Shown here piece by piece: positions 9,201-18,218 of a stretch of DNA of 64,000 bases (position 1 is the stretch's first letter; each line of letters opens with the position of its first letter). The DNA lies in NCBI RefSeq assembly GCF_042682785.1, contig NZ_JBHUIB010000007.1, forward strand, positions 62,001-126,000, read 5' to 3'. The DNA is from Thalassotalea_F euphylliae. GTDB lineage: Bacteria > Pseudomonadota > Gammaproteobacteria > Enterobacterales > Alteromonadaceae. The notes beneath the pieces are model-generated. The model did no database searches. It was not told where the DNA came from and saw nothing but the letters and a program-made list of their open reading frames with translations. The position numbers and the translations under genes were made by a program.

Positions 9201-9772
9201 ACCGCCATTTCCTCTTGATAAGCTATGGCTGAAGGTAAAAACACTTCGGCAACCGCTAACGGTTTATCGTGTAAAAAGAAAATGGATCGTCGCCCCCAAA
9301 GCGCTTCAACGTTTATATCTGTAATTGTATTGGAAAGCTTCACAACACGTGTGTCTGAATCAAATTGCGCGACAGAGAAATCACCTCGTGTTAAGTGCGG
9401 GCTGTTAAAAATAGCCTGCCCTAGTGGTTTATCACCAAGATTTGCCAAAAACGCTTCATCGTCAGTCAAGCTGTCTAACGGCATAATACTGCGAGCAAAA
9501 ACATGTGGCTGTCCGTCACAGTACAGTAGCACTTCTCGAATGATAGCCTTTGTGCCTTGGGTGATATGTTCACAAGCGTCTTGTGTTTGAACAATTTCTT
9601 CTTTTTGCCCAATAACTTCGACATGAAACTTTTGGCAATTAGCTTTAAGTCTTGCTGTCAACGAGGAAGAGTCAAACAGCCAAGAGCCCATGACGTTGTT
9701 GAATGACGACGGCGATAAATGACGCCAAATTGCCGGTAGAGTTACCGGAAAAAACTGACTAATACTTTGCAT
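9197..9772 (-). CDS. ubiC: Chorismate lyase UbiC
   Basis: Soluble enzyme that splits chorismate to 4-hydroxybenzoate and pyruvate, the first committed step of ubiquinone synthesis. Recognisable blocks: IIREVLLYCDGQPHVFARS with the substrate-binding Arg, LGDKPLGQAIF, LWGRRSIF and AEVFLPSAI with the conserved Glu. The frame is open up to 9814 (TTG) and contains an ATG at 9802. The ATG at 9772 (MQSISQFF) is chosen because it gives an N-terminus of E. coli length, giving 191 residues. No start has a strong ribosome-binding site, so the N-terminus is uncertain. Overlaps ubiA by 4 bp. Confidence 0.93.
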   Translation of the reverse strand: MQSISQFFPVTLPAIWRHLSPSSFNNVMGSWLFDSSSLTARLKANCQKFHVEVIGQKEEIVQTQDACEHITQGTKAIIREVLLYCDGQPHVFARSIMPLDSLTDDEAFLANLGDKPLGQAIFNSPHLTRGDFSVAQFDSDTRVVKLSNTITDINVEALWGRRSIFFLHDKPLAVAEVFLPSAIAYQEEMAV

Positions 9773-9955
9773 AAGCAACACATACTTTTTGGTTAGGCGC
9801 ATGATAACAGGCAATCGTATATAAACACTAGTACTGCAAGGATTTGTGATGGCAGCACATTACCAATATTTTTTGCCGTTGCCGCTACCCTTTTTTAACA
9901 GGGCGGTTACAATAAATATGATGTACCGAAACAATGATCGAAAAGTATTAGCTTT

Positions 9956-10336
9956 ATGAAAAAACTGCCCCTGTTAGCCCTATTGTTACTTTCTTCACTC
10001 TCCGTTAAAGCGTCAGATTACGTCTATTATGGCTTTCAGCCAGATATCGTGACCAATTATGTCGCCGTTAAGAAGAAGATGGGGTATGTGCGTTTAACAG
10101 TAGAGTTAATGGTTGAAGGCAGCAATAATCTTGAAGTAGTTGAACATCATGCACCGCTTTTACGTGACGCAATTATCGACATCATCGGACAGCAATCAGA
10201 AGACAAAATAAAATCTATCAATGGTCGCCACGAAATTCAGCGTATGTGCGAAGAAAGAGTGCAAGATTTGTTAAAAGCAGAAACTGGGCAAACACTGATT
10301 AAAAAGCTGATGTTTACCCAGTGGCTTGATAACTAA
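9956..10336 (+). CDS. FliL-like exported small protein
   Basis: 126 residues with a clear signal peptide (cleavage expected after SVKA, residue 19). The mature part resembles the periplasmic domain of FliL, the flagellar basal-body protein: a YVRLTVELMVEG strand segment, then HHAPLLRDAIIDIIGQQ and a helical end. There are no flagellar genes nearby, so it is probably one of the stand-alone FliL-like proteins rather than the motor protein. It lacks the N-terminal membrane anchor of true FliL, having a cleavable signal instead. Its stop codon directly abuts the stop of convergent glpG. Function unknown. Confidence 0.7.
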   Translation: MKKLPLLALLLLSSLSVKASDYVYYGFQPDIVTNYVAVKKKMGYVRLTVELMVEGSNNLEVVEHHAPLLRDAIIDIIGQQSEDKIKSINGRHEIQRMCEERVQDLLKAETGQTLIKKLMFTQWLDN

Positions 10337-11203
10337 TTATTGACTGTCGATCTTTTGAGTTTTTTGTTGCGCAATAGCCCAAGCCATTGCGCAGCCAACT
10401 AACAAGCCAACCAAGTGAGCGGTATTGGCCATGTTTATAGGCAACACATCAACATAGCCCAAAAGCAGCCATACCAATAAAAAGCCCACAATAGGTTTAG
10501 ATAACCCTAAACCTCGCTCTGGCATCAGCCACCCTGCAAACCAAGCAAAACCTACCACAGCGTATACCACGCCTGACAAGCCACCGAAATTAGGTCCACT
10601 TACTAAAAACTGTCCCAAATTGGATGCTATCGCTGATATCAAAAACAAATTAATAATACGCCAGCGGCCAAACTCACGCTCTATAGCGCTTCCTAACTGC
10701 CACCACCACATGGTATTAAACGCGATATGTAACAAAGAAAAGTGTAAAAAGGCAGGCCCGATCAAACGCCATGGTTCACTTAACAAATACTCAACGTTAA
10801 GGAACTGAAAGAATGATAGAGGACCGTAAAGCTCTCGCCCAAAGCCAATATTCGCCAGTATAAATACCACCCAGCAAACCGAAAAAACAAGCAAAGTAAA
10901 CGGCTTTGCGTGCGCTAAAAACTGACCTTTAAAGCCAGCAAACGCGTCTCCTGGCATAGTGTTAGACGCGTCACCATGTTGCCAAGCTGCCTGCTGATAC
11001 TTAGGGTGGTATGGTTGCACAGCAAATTCTTGAAATAGCTGCTTAGCTTGTTCAAAATTAATCGGTTCAACACATATCCAAAATGCGTATTCTTGCTCAA
11101 CCAACTCACCGTCTATATTGAGGCTCTTTAAATAATCAACAAAAAGCTGACCTATCGCTCTCTGATCAACTTTAACGAGGGGCTGAAAAGATTCACTCAT
11201 CAT
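10337..11203 (-). CDS. glpG: Rhomboid intramembrane serine protease GlpG
   Basis: Membrane protease that cleaves membrane-spanning substrates. About 288 residues: an N-terminal cytoplasmic GlpG domain (to about residue 75, FWICVEPINFEQAKQLFQEF) and a six-helix rhomboid core. The catalytic Ser lies in GGLSGVVYAVVG and the partner His in NTAHLVGLLVG; the HFSLLHIAFNTMWWWQLG segment is the conserved helix 2. The start overlaps the glpE stop by one base (TAATG), the same gene pairing as the E. coli glpEG operon, but glpR is absent. Confidence 0.95.
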   Translation of the reverse strand: MMSESFQPLVKVDQRAIGQLFVDYLKSLNIDGELVEQEYAFWICVEPINFEQAKQLFQEFAVQPYHPKYQQAAWQHGDASNTMPGDAFAGFKGQFLAHAKPFTLLVFSVCWVVFILANIGFGRELYGPLSFFQFLNVEYLLSEPWRLIGPAFLHFSLLHIAFNTMWWWQLGSAIEREFGRWRIINLFLISAIASNLGQFLVSGPNFGGLSGVVYAVVGFAWFAGWLMPERGLGLSKPIVGFLLVWLLLGYVDVLPINMANTAHLVGLLVGCAMAWAIAQQKTQKIDSQ

Positions 11204-11532
11204 TATTTTTCAATATGTTCTGGATACAACTGCTGCCACTGCACAAAACCACCATCTAACGAGTAGACATCAGAAAAGTCTTGGCTGTGGAGGAAATCAG
11301 CAGCAGGCTGGCTCGATACACCGTGATAACAACACACAACAGTTGGCTTATCAAAATCAGCCTCACGCATAAAGTCAGCTAGATTGTCGTTGGTTAAATG
11401 AATCGCTCCTGGAATGCGCCCTTGGCTAAAGGTATTAGCATCGCGAATATCAACTATCACAAAGTGCTCTTCAGTGAGTTTTTCTGCCAATTGAGCGGGA
11501 GAAAGATGGGTAAAATTACTGGCTTGCTGCAT
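11203..11532 (-). CDS. glpE: Thiosulfate sulfurtransferase GlpE (single-domain rhodanese)
   Basis: Small cytoplasmic rhodanese that transfers sulfur from thiosulfate to a thiophilic acceptor. The active-site loop CYHGVSSQ carries the persulfide Cys; VDIRDANTF and YSLDGGFVQWQ are the other family blocks. The open frame reaches a GTG at 11541, but the ATG at 11532 (MQQASNFTHLS) gives 109 residues, the same as E. coli GlpE (108), and is preferred. Translationally coupled to glpG. Confidence 0.94.
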   Translation of the reverse strand: MQQASNFTHLSPAQLAEKLTEEHFVIVDIRDANTFSQGRIPGAIHLTNDNLADFMREADFDKPTVVCCYHGVSSQPAADFLHSQDFSDVYSLDGGFVQWQQLYPEHIEK

Positions 11533-11585
11533 GTCGTACACCTAACAATAAATCAATGCGCATTATACGAATATTCTACACAAAT

Positions 11586-11613
11586 AAAAAAGGCACGGTT
11601 CACCGTGCCTTTA
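11586..11613 (-). terminator. Terminator of the kbl-tdh operon
   Basis: A 10-bp stem AAAGGCACGG / CCGTGCCTTT with loop TTCA; read on the minus strand it ends in a T-run. It lies 30 bp past the tdh stop. Confidence 0.85.
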
Positions 11614-11643
11614 TAAGAACCTGTTGTTCAATCCTCGAAAGAG

Positions 11644-12669
11644 TTACGTCCAGTCCAAAATAACTTTGCCTGACTGGCCAGAACGCATAACATCAAAACC
11701 CTGTTGGAATTCATCAACGTTGTAGCGATGGGTAATAATCGGTGACAAATCTAATCCTGATTGAATCAAGCTTGCCATTTTGTACCAGGTTTCAAACATC
11801 TCACGACCGTAAATACCTTTGATAGTTAACCCTTTGAATATTACTTTACTCCAGTCAATCGCCATGTCCTGGCCAGGAATACCTAGCATTGCGATTTTAC
11901 CGCCATTATTCATATTCTCTAGCATGTCTTGAAATGCCATTGGTACGCCAGACATTTCTAAGCCCACATCAAAACCTTCGGTCATGCCTAATTCGACCAT
12001 CACATCACTAAGTTTTTCTTTGGACACATCAACCGCGCGGGTTGCGCCCATTTGCTTCGCTAAATCTAGACGGTACTCATTGACATCCGTAACAACAACA
12101 TGGCGAGCACCAACGTGTTTAGCTACGGCAGCGGCCATAATTCCAATTGGACCAGCACCTGTAATTAGCACGTCTTCACCGACTAAATCGAATGACAATG
12201 CCGTATGTACTGCGTTACCAAACGGGTCAAAGATCGCTGCCATGTCGTCAGAGATTTCATCAGGTAATTTGAATGCGTTAAACGCAGGGATAACCAAATA
12301 TTCTGCAAAACAACCCGTACGGTCAACACCGACACCTACTGTATTGCGACACAGGTGAGTGCGACCACCACGGCAGTTACGACAGTGGCCACACGTGATA
12401 TGCCCTTCACCAGAGACACGGTCACCAATTTCAAAGCCTTTGACTTCTTGGCCAATACCAACCACTTCACCAGCGTATTCGTGACCCACAACCATAGGGA
12501 CAGGAATCGTTTTTTGAGACCACTCATCCCAGTTGTAAATATGAATATCAGTACCACAAATAGCGGTTTTTTTAATTTTGATTAATAAATCATTGTGACC
12601 AAGCTCAGGCTTTGGTGAATCGGTCATCCAAATGCCTTCTTTGGCATGCAATTTCGCTAATGATTTCAT
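11644..12669 (-). CDS. tdh: L-threonine 3-dehydrogenase
   Basis: Zinc alcohol-dehydrogenase-type enzyme that oxidises threonine to 2-amino-3-ketobutyrate using NAD. 341 residues, exactly the usual length. Catalytic zinc ligands: Cys in AICGTDIHIYNWDEW and His in GHEYAGEVV. The structural zinc cluster is CGHCRNCRGGRTHLC. The NAD fold begins at GAGPIGIMAAAVAKHVGA. It follows kbl by 69 bp on the same strand. The pair turns threonine into glycine and acetyl-CoA. Confidence 0.98.
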   Translation of the reverse strand: MKSLAKLHAKEGIWMTDSPKPELGHNDLLIKIKKTAICGTDIHIYNWDEWSQKTIPVPMVVGHEYAGEVVGIGQEVKGFEIGDRVSGEGHITCGHCRNCRGGRTHLCRNTVGVGVDRTGCFAEYLVIPAFNAFKLPDEISDDMAAIFDPFGNAVHTALSFDLVGEDVLITGAGPIGIMAAAVAKHVGARHVVVTDVNEYRLDLAKQMGATRAVDVSKEKLSDVMVELGMTEGFDVGLEMSGVPMAFQDMLENMNNGGKIAMLGIPGQDMAIDWSKVIFKGLTIKGIYGREMFETWYKMASLIQSGLDLSPIITHRYNVDEFQQGFDVMRSGQSGKVILDWT

Positions 12670-12738
12670 CTCATTAACCTCAAATAAATTACGTTAAGGC
12701 TCTCACCTGTTCTTACTTTTGTGTTAACAACTACCGCG

Positions 12739-13932
12739 TTAGATAACGCCTAGCTCTTTGCCGATACGGGTAAACGCTTCAATCGCTTTATCCAATTGTG
12801 CACGTGTGTGAGCGGCAGAAATTTGTGTACGAATACGCGCCTGCCCTTTCGGTACAACAGGGAATGAGAAGCCAATGACGTAAATACCTTCAGCAAGTAA
12901 CTTATCGGCCATTTCACTCGCCAATGCAGCATCACCAATCATGACAGGCACAATAGCGTGATCAGCACCTGCACAAGTAAATCCTGCTGTTTCCATTTGA
13001 CTTCTGAAGTAGGTTTGGTTTTCACGTAATGTCGCACGCAGGTCATCACCCTCTGCCAATAAGTCTATTACGCGAATAGACGCTGACACGATTGCAGGTG
13101 CTAGTGAATTTGAAAACAAGTAAGGACGCGAACGTTGACGTAGCCACTCAACAATTTCTTTGCGTCCTGAAGTGTAACCGCCGGAGGCGCCACCCATTGC
13201 TTTACCTAACGTGCCGGTAATGATGTCTACTCGGCCCATTACGTCACAAAACTCATGGCTACCACGGCCCTTGTCACCGACAAAGCCTACAGCGTGTGAA
13301 TCGTCTACCATCACTAATGCATCATACTTGTCAGCCAAATCACAAACGGCTTTCAAGTTAGCGATCACGCCATCCATCGAGAAAACACCATCTGTAGCAA
13401 TCAACTTAAAGCGAGCACCAGCTTCATCAGCTTCTTTCAATCGAGCTTCCAACTCGGCCATATCATTGTTTGCATAGCGGAACCGCTTCGCTTTACACAA
13501 ACGAACACCATCGATAATAGATGCATGGTTCAGTGCGTCAGAAATAATAGCGTCTTCTGGGCCTAATAGCGTTTCAAAAAGACCCGCATTTGCGTCAAAA
13601 CATGATGAATACAAAATCGTGTCTTCCATACCAAGGAAGTCACTTAACTTTTGCTCAAGAGTTTTGTGAATATCTTGCGTACCACAAATAAAACGTACTG
13701 ATGCCATACCAAAACCGTGGTCGTCCAGTCCCGCTTTTGCCGCGTCAATTAATGCCGGGTGATTTGCTAAGCCCAAATAATTATTGGCACAAAAGTTAAT
13801 TACTTCATCGCCTGAACTTACTGCAATTTCAGCTTGTTGTGCAGTTGTAATAACGCGTTCAGCTTTATATAAGCCTTCCGCTTTAACTTGGTCTATTTGA
13901 TCTTGCAGATGCGCATAAAAGTTCGATGACAT
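12739..13932 (-). CDS. kbl: 2-amino-3-ketobutyrate CoA ligase (glycine C-acetyltransferase)
   Basis: PLP-dependent alpha-oxoamine synthase that splits 2-amino-3-ketobutyrate with CoA to glycine and acetyl-CoA. The PLP-binding Lys lies in GTLGKAMGGASGG; NHASIIDGVRL and VMVDDSHAVGFVG are family blocks. The frame is open to a TTG at 13950, but ATG 13932 (MSSNFYAHLQ) has a GGGGCA ribosome-binding site 5-10 bases upstream and gives 397 residues, the usual length. First gene of kbl-tdh. Confidence 0.97.
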   Translation of the reverse strand: MSSNFYAHLQDQIDQVKAEGLYKAERVITTAQQAEIAVSSGDEVINFCANNYLGLANHPALIDAAKAGLDDHGFGMASVRFICGTQDIHKTLEQKLSDFLGMEDTILYSSCFDANAGLFETLLGPEDAIISDALNHASIIDGVRLCKAKRFRYANNDMAELEARLKEADEAGARFKLIATDGVFSMDGVIANLKAVCDLADKYDALVMVDDSHAVGFVGDKGRGSHEFCDVMGRVDIITGTLGKAMGGASGGYTSGRKEIVEWLRQRSRPYLFSNSLAPAIVSASIRVIDLLAEGDDLRATLRENQTYFRSQMETAGFTCAGADHAIVPVMIGDAALASEMADKLLAEGIYVIGFSFPVVPKGQARIRTQISAAHTRAQLDKAIEAFTRIGKELGVI

Positions 13933-14129
13933 AGTTGCCCCAAATTTCAAAGTGGTGGAATGGCACGCTTAGCGGCACATTTTCAAACTAAGCATTAGCG
14001 CTGCACAGTGTTTTTGCAAGCTAAGCTATTCAATTGGCCGCTATTTTACGCATTTAGGCAGCTAGGTACAGTCCGATGAGTGAATAAGTAAAAGGGAAAG
14101 TGAAAACTTTTATTGGCAGCGTCAGCGTC

Positions 14130-14900
14130 CTACTGCTGTTTACCCCGCTCAATAAGCCAAGAAGCAATATCTGCCGACAAAGACGGATTACGCTTGAGTA
14201 GCTGGCTATCTGTATGCTCACCTTTAAACAACAACATTTTTGAGCGCTTGTGACCATTCCATTCGAACAGTTCTTTACTGGTCTGGTAGCTTTCAATATT
14301 GTGGATAGGGCTGATAAAGTAGCTCGGAATATCAGTGAGGTTTTTGTATCGCTCTTTGGCAATAAAATCCATCTCAGGGCTCAACAATACCATATTTGCG
14401 ACGTGCATTTGCTCGGCTGTAGAGACTGCAAAAGGAGCTGAGCAGCCTACCGCAAATATAGAAATAGCGAACTGGTTATCTACTTTATCACGCAGATAAT
14501 CGTAAGCATTAAGTACATCAAGCTCCCAATAGGCACTGATCATCGCCAGTTGTTGTTGATAAGCAATAATATCTTTCGCATTTTTCTTAATGTTTTGGTG
14601 AGAAACCATAGGCGTGACACTGTTTCCAAACCCTCGTAAATCAAGCGCTAATGCGTGGAAGCCAGCCTGAGAGATGCGTTTTGCGATATCGTGATAGGGG
14701 CGACTGTCAGATTTACAGTCATGCAAAACTAAAAAGCCATCGGCTTTTTTCTTACCGGGAAAATATTGACCCGTTAACGGAAATTTATCTTTAGTGGTGA
14801 TCAATATTTGATTGTCAGGCACTTTAGTGCTGGCAGCTTCTTGCGCCGACACTGACGCCATTGAGAACAAAAAAACGAGCGCAATAACCGTAAACTGCAC
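14130..14900 (-). CDS. Exported alpha/beta hydrolase, dienelactone-hydrolase-like
   Basis: 256 residues from a GTG start with a GGAG ribosome-binding site; this gives an intact signal peptide (MQFTVIALVFLFSMASVSA). The body is an alpha/beta hydrolase: FLVLHDCKSDSRPY in the oxyanion region, LALDLRGFGNS, a nucleophile elbow FAVGCSAPFAV, and a His near the end (FKGEHTDSQLL). The elbow reads G-C-S-A-P where G-x-S-x-G is usual. Substrate unknown. It stands alone between kbl and the divergent waaA gene. Confidence 0.75.
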   Translation of the reverse strand: MQFTVIALVFLFSMASVSAQEAASTKVPDNQILITTKDKFPLTGQYFPGKKKADGFLVLHDCKSDSRPYHDIAKRISQAGFHALALDLRGFGNSVTPMVSHQNIKKNAKDIIAYQQQLAMISAYWELDVLNAYDYLRDKVDNQFAISIFAVGCSAPFAVSTAEQMHVANMVLLSPEMDFIAKERYKNLTDIPSYFISPIHNIESYQTSKELFEWNGHKRSKMLLFKGEHTDSQLLKRNPSLSADIASWLIERGKQQ

Positions 14901-15009
14901 GATAAACAGATCTCCGCATTAGCGATAAAATAGACTGACTAACAACATACCAAACTCACCCACATTGTGAAACCTAGCACCAATTACATTTAACTAATAG
15001 CAAGGTATA

Positions 15010-16320
15010 ATGCGTTTACTTTTGACTATTGAGATTTCGGCTTTGGCATTATTCTGTTACCGATTGCTGCTACTCGTTTTTTTACCCATCATTCTCTTAT
15101 TCGCAGTCGCGCGTTCTTTCAGTCAAAAAGCATATCGCAAGCGTCTGTCAGAGCGCTTGGGTATGGTACCGAACCATTTCCAATCCGGTGGGATTATTAT
15201 TCACTGTGCCAGCGTAGGCGAAGTACTGGCACTTAAGCCATATATTCAGGCATGTATCGCGCGCTTTTCTGATCTCCCTATTACAGTCACCACATTTACA
15301 CCAACAGGTTCTGCGCAAGTGCAACAGTTATTCGGTGACCAAGTGCAGCACTGCTATTTCCCTCTTGATGTTTTGCCCTGCAGCGCTGCTTTTTTATCAA
15401 AGCTTAAGCCAAAAGTGCTGGTCGTGATGGAAACAGAGTTATGGCCCAATATAGTTGCGCAAGCTGCGAAACGTCATTGTAAGTTATTGCTGATCAATGG
15501 CCGACTCTCTGATAAATCATGGCCGAAATACCAAAAGTTAGCTGCGCTTATTAAGCCTTGTTTAGCGAACTTCGACCAAGTGCTGACACAAAGTGAACAA
15601 TATTCAGAGCGTTTTATCGCTTTAGGTGCTAACGCTTCAACTTGCCACAATATTGGTAACTTGAAGTACGATTTACGCCAAACTGAGCAAGCGTTGGCCA
15701 AACAGGCTGAACTTGAAAACCTGATAGACGAGCACAAACAAACATTGTTGTTAGCCAGCAGTCATGCCGGGGACGAACAGCTTGTAATAGACGCATTCAA
15801 ATCTGACACCCTGAAAAATGAGCACCTGCGCCTCATTGTTGTACCTAGACACCCAGAACGTTTTAATGAGGTTGCTCAACTGATTAAAAGCCAAGGTCTA
15901 GATTTGGCAACCCGAGGCAACGGTGACCGCGTAACAGTGCATACGGATGTTTGGCTGATAGATACCTTAGGCGAGTTAATGTCTGTTTTCCCACTTTCTG
16001 ACATCGTGATCATGGGTGGTACCTTCTCCCATATTGGTGGCCATAATCCACTTGAGCCAGCACTTTTCAAAAAGCCCATTATGCTTGGCAGTGATATGGC
16101 CAACTTTAAAGAAGTACAACAACAGCTCAGTAAAGCCAATGCCGCCATTAATTTGCCAGAGGGAATAAAGGCTGAAGTACTTGCAAAAGAAATTAAGCGA
16201 TTGCTTGACGACAAAGACTTACAAGAACGAATTGGTCAAAGTGCACAGGCTGTGGTTATACAAAATCAAGGTGCCACAGAAAAAGCGCTCAGTGCTCTAG
16301 CAGTGCTACTTAGGCAATAG
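15010..16320 (+). CDS. waaA: 3-deoxy-D-manno-octulosonic acid (Kdo) transferase
   Basis: Inner-membrane glycosyltransferase (GT30) that adds Kdo from CMP-Kdo to lipid A precursor. 436 residues with an N-terminal membrane segment (about residues 10-35). Key blocks: HCASVGEVLALKPY with the catalytic Glu, VVMETELWPNI, GTFSHIGGHNPLEPA in the CMP-Kdo site. An AAGG ribosome-binding site precedes the ATG. The nearby Kdo kinase gene suggests that, as in Haemophilus and Vibrio, this enzyme adds a single Kdo; the sequence alone cannot show this. Confidence 0.96.
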   Translation: MRLLLTIEISALALFCYRLLLLVFLPIILLFAVARSFSQKAYRKRLSERLGMVPNHFQSGGIIIHCASVGEVLALKPYIQACIARFSDLPITVTTFTPTGSAQVQQLFGDQVQHCYFPLDVLPCSAAFLSKLKPKVLVVMETELWPNIVAQAAKRHCKLLLINGRLSDKSWPKYQKLAALIKPCLANFDQVLTQSEQYSERFIALGANASTCHNIGNLKYDLRQTEQALAKQAELENLIDEHKQTLLLASSHAGDEQLVIDAFKSDTLKNEHLRLIVVPRHPERFNEVAQLIKSQGLDLATRGNGDRVTVHTDVWLIDTLGELMSVFPLSDIVIMGGTFSHIGGHNPLEPALFKKPIMLGSDMANFKEVQQQLSKANAAINLPEGIKAEVLAKEIKRLLDDKDLQERIGQSAQAVVIQNQGATEKALSALAVLLRQ

Positions 16321-16333
16321 TCGTGTATCAATG

Positions 16334-16350
16334 AAAAGCCAGCGCTTTTT
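16334..16350. terminator. Weak bidirectional hairpin between waaA and the glycosyltransferase gene
   Basis: A 6-bp stem AAAAGC / GCTTTT with loop CAGC between two convergent genes. Short, so only plausible. Confidence 0.45.
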
Positions 16351-16352
16351 CG

Positions 16353-17417
16353 CTATTGCGTTAGCTCTGGATAATGATCTGCAATAAGTTGTCGCACTTT
16401 ATCCATCACTTGATCGATAGAAATATTATCCATCAAACCTTCACCTTTTGCGCGAGTTCCCCACGGCAACTTTGCAACAGGCTTATGATGCTGCTGTTGT
16501 ACCGCCTCTTTGTAATGATTCACTACATAAGCCTGATAGGTATATGGACCAGTTCGCATTGGGTTGCTGTGCGCATATAGTCCAACGACTGGCGTCGACA
16601 CAGTTACTGCCATATGCGCAGGGCCTGTATCTGGAGCAATGACGAGATGAGCGATATTCAAGCAAGCTAACATTTGCGGTAACGTCGTTTGTCCAACCAA
16701 ATTGATAAGTTCTTGCGGGCAATTGGCCTGAATCATCGCTGCCAGCTTTTTCTCTAACTCAGTTGGGCCACCGCAAATAACAACGCTAAAGCCCTGTTGC
16801 ACTAATTTGTGGGCAACTTCACCGTAGCCAGTTGGATGCCAATTACGCTCTGCCTTGCTAGCAGCAGGACAAATAATCGCGATGGGTTTATTTGTTTGAA
16901 GTTGTTCACTTACCCACAATTGATCTTCGTCATTGATCGGCATATGCCATTCTGGCTTTTCAATCGGGACGCCAATTGCCTCAGCAAAGCCCAGAAAACC
17001 ATCCAGAACATGCGGCTGTGCTTGTGGAGCAATTTTTTTATTCGTAAATAACCATTGCCCTTCCTTAGCTCGCTCACTATCAAAGCCTACTTTGACTTTT
17101 GCCTTGATCATTAAACTCGCCAAACTCGCGCGAAACGCTATTTGCATGTGTAGCAACACATCGAACTCTTCACCATTCAATGTTTGCCTTAACGCCTTAT
17201 AACCGGCAAGCCCGGCGCCTTTATCAAAAACCACAAATCGCACACCTGGCAAACCTTTCAGTAGCATGGCTTCAACCTTGCCAATGACCCAAGTTATTTT
17301 GCAATCAGGATATTGCCGCTGAATAGCTTGCACCATTGCAACAGCATGGCATACATCACCAATGGCTGATAAACGCAAAATACATAGGTTTTTCGGTGCA
17401 ATTATTTGACCGGGCAT
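16353..17417 (-). CDS. Glycosyltransferase family 9 (heptosyltransferase-like)
   Basis: 354-residue GT-B enzyme, probably adding a heptose or similar sugar to the lipopolysaccharide inner core. Family blocks: LCILRLSAIGDVCHAVAMV at the N-terminus, ICPAASKAERNWHPTGY mid-protein, and VIAPDTGPAHMAVTV in the nucleotide-sugar site. Closest in look to WaaC/RfaF-type enzymes, but its exact acceptor cannot be read from sequence. It faces away from kdkA (divergent, 54 bp between starts) and converges on waaA. Confidence 0.88.
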   Translation of the reverse strand: MPGQIIAPKNLCILRLSAIGDVCHAVAMVQAIQRQYPDCKITWVIGKVEAMLLKGLPGVRFVVFDKGAGLAGYKALRQTLNGEEFDVLLHMQIAFRASLASLMIKAKVKVGFDSERAKEGQWLFTNKKIAPQAQPHVLDGFLGFAEAIGVPIEKPEWHMPINDEDQLWVSEQLQTNKPIAIICPAASKAERNWHPTGYGEVAHKLVQQGFSVVICGGPTELEKKLAAMIQANCPQELINLVGQTTLPQMLACLNIAHLVIAPDTGPAHMAVTVSTPVVGLYAHSNPMRTGPYTYQAYVVNHYKEAVQQQHHKPVAKLPWGTRAKGEGLMDNISIDQVMDKVRQLIADHYPELTQ

Positions 17418-17471
17418 AAAGGAATCACCACAATAAGCGACAGACGCTGAAAAGAAAGTTGGCCTATTATC

Positions 17472-18218
17472 TTGAACCTGAACGCAATTGTAAATTCTGA
17501 ACTGGCGACACTAGTCCCAGAGAAGCGCCGTTGGACCGTGATCAATCAGACGTGGCAAACGCAATTTATTCCAGACATGTGCCAACCCGAGTATTGGCTG
17601 GCAAAAGATCTTGTGGTGGGTCAGGCACAAGGTCGAGGCACAACATACTTTGTTGAGCACAACGAACAACAGTGGGTGCTCAGGCATTACTATCGAGGAG
17701 GATTAGTTGGCAAATTCATCAACGATAGCTACTTTTTCTCTGGGCTCGAGAGTACGCGTGCAATAAGAGAGTTTTCGCTCTTACTGAAACTCAAAGAATT
17801 AGGCTTACCCGCGCCAACACCTGTTGCTTGTCAAATCACGCGTCATGGACTCTGGTACCGTGGAGATATCATCACTACCCGGATTGAAAATGCTCAAGAT
17901 CTGTTTGCTAAGCTAGTGCATACGCCTTGTAATCAAGGTATGTGGCATGAAATAGGACGTTGTATTGCTGCCTTCCACAATGCTCAGGTGTATCATCACG
18001 ACTTAAACATTCACAACATTTTAATAGATGATGAAGACAAAGTTTGGTTAATTGACTTTGACCAAGGGGCCATAAAAAGTGGTAGTGACTTCAAGCAAGG
18101 AAATTTGGATCGCTTGAAGCGTTCGTTTACAAAAGAATTATCTACACACCCTCAACTGCATTGGTCTGAGCAAGAGTGGCAAATGCTTATCGACGGTTAC
18201 AAAAAAGCGAGTATTTAG
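17472..18218 (+). CDS. kdkA: 3-deoxy-D-manno-octulosonic acid (Kdo) kinase
   Basis: Phosphorylates Kdo on lipid A at O-4, the mark of a single-Kdo inner core. It has the protein-kinase-like fold: GQAQGRGTTYFV and VLRHYYRGGLVGKF near the N-terminus, catalytic loop VYHHDLNIHNILI and metal-binding WLIDFDQGAI. About 248 residues from a TTG at 17472; a GTG near 17536 is an alternative, and neither has a good ribosome-binding site, so the start is unsure. Its stop overlaps the stop of the convergent TetR gene by 4 bp. Confidence 0.93.
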   Translation: MNLNAIVNSELATLVPEKRRWTVINQTWQTQFIPDMCQPEYWLAKDLVVGQAQGRGTTYFVEHNEQQWVLRHYYRGGLVGKFINDSYFFSGLESTRAIREFSLLLKLKELGLPAPTPVACQITRHGLWYRGDIITTRIENAQDLFAKLVHTPCNQGMWHEIGRCIAAFHNAQVYHHDLNIHNILIDDEDKVWLIDFDQGAIKSGSDFKQGNLDRLKRSFTKELSTHPQLHWSEQEWQMLIDGYKKASI

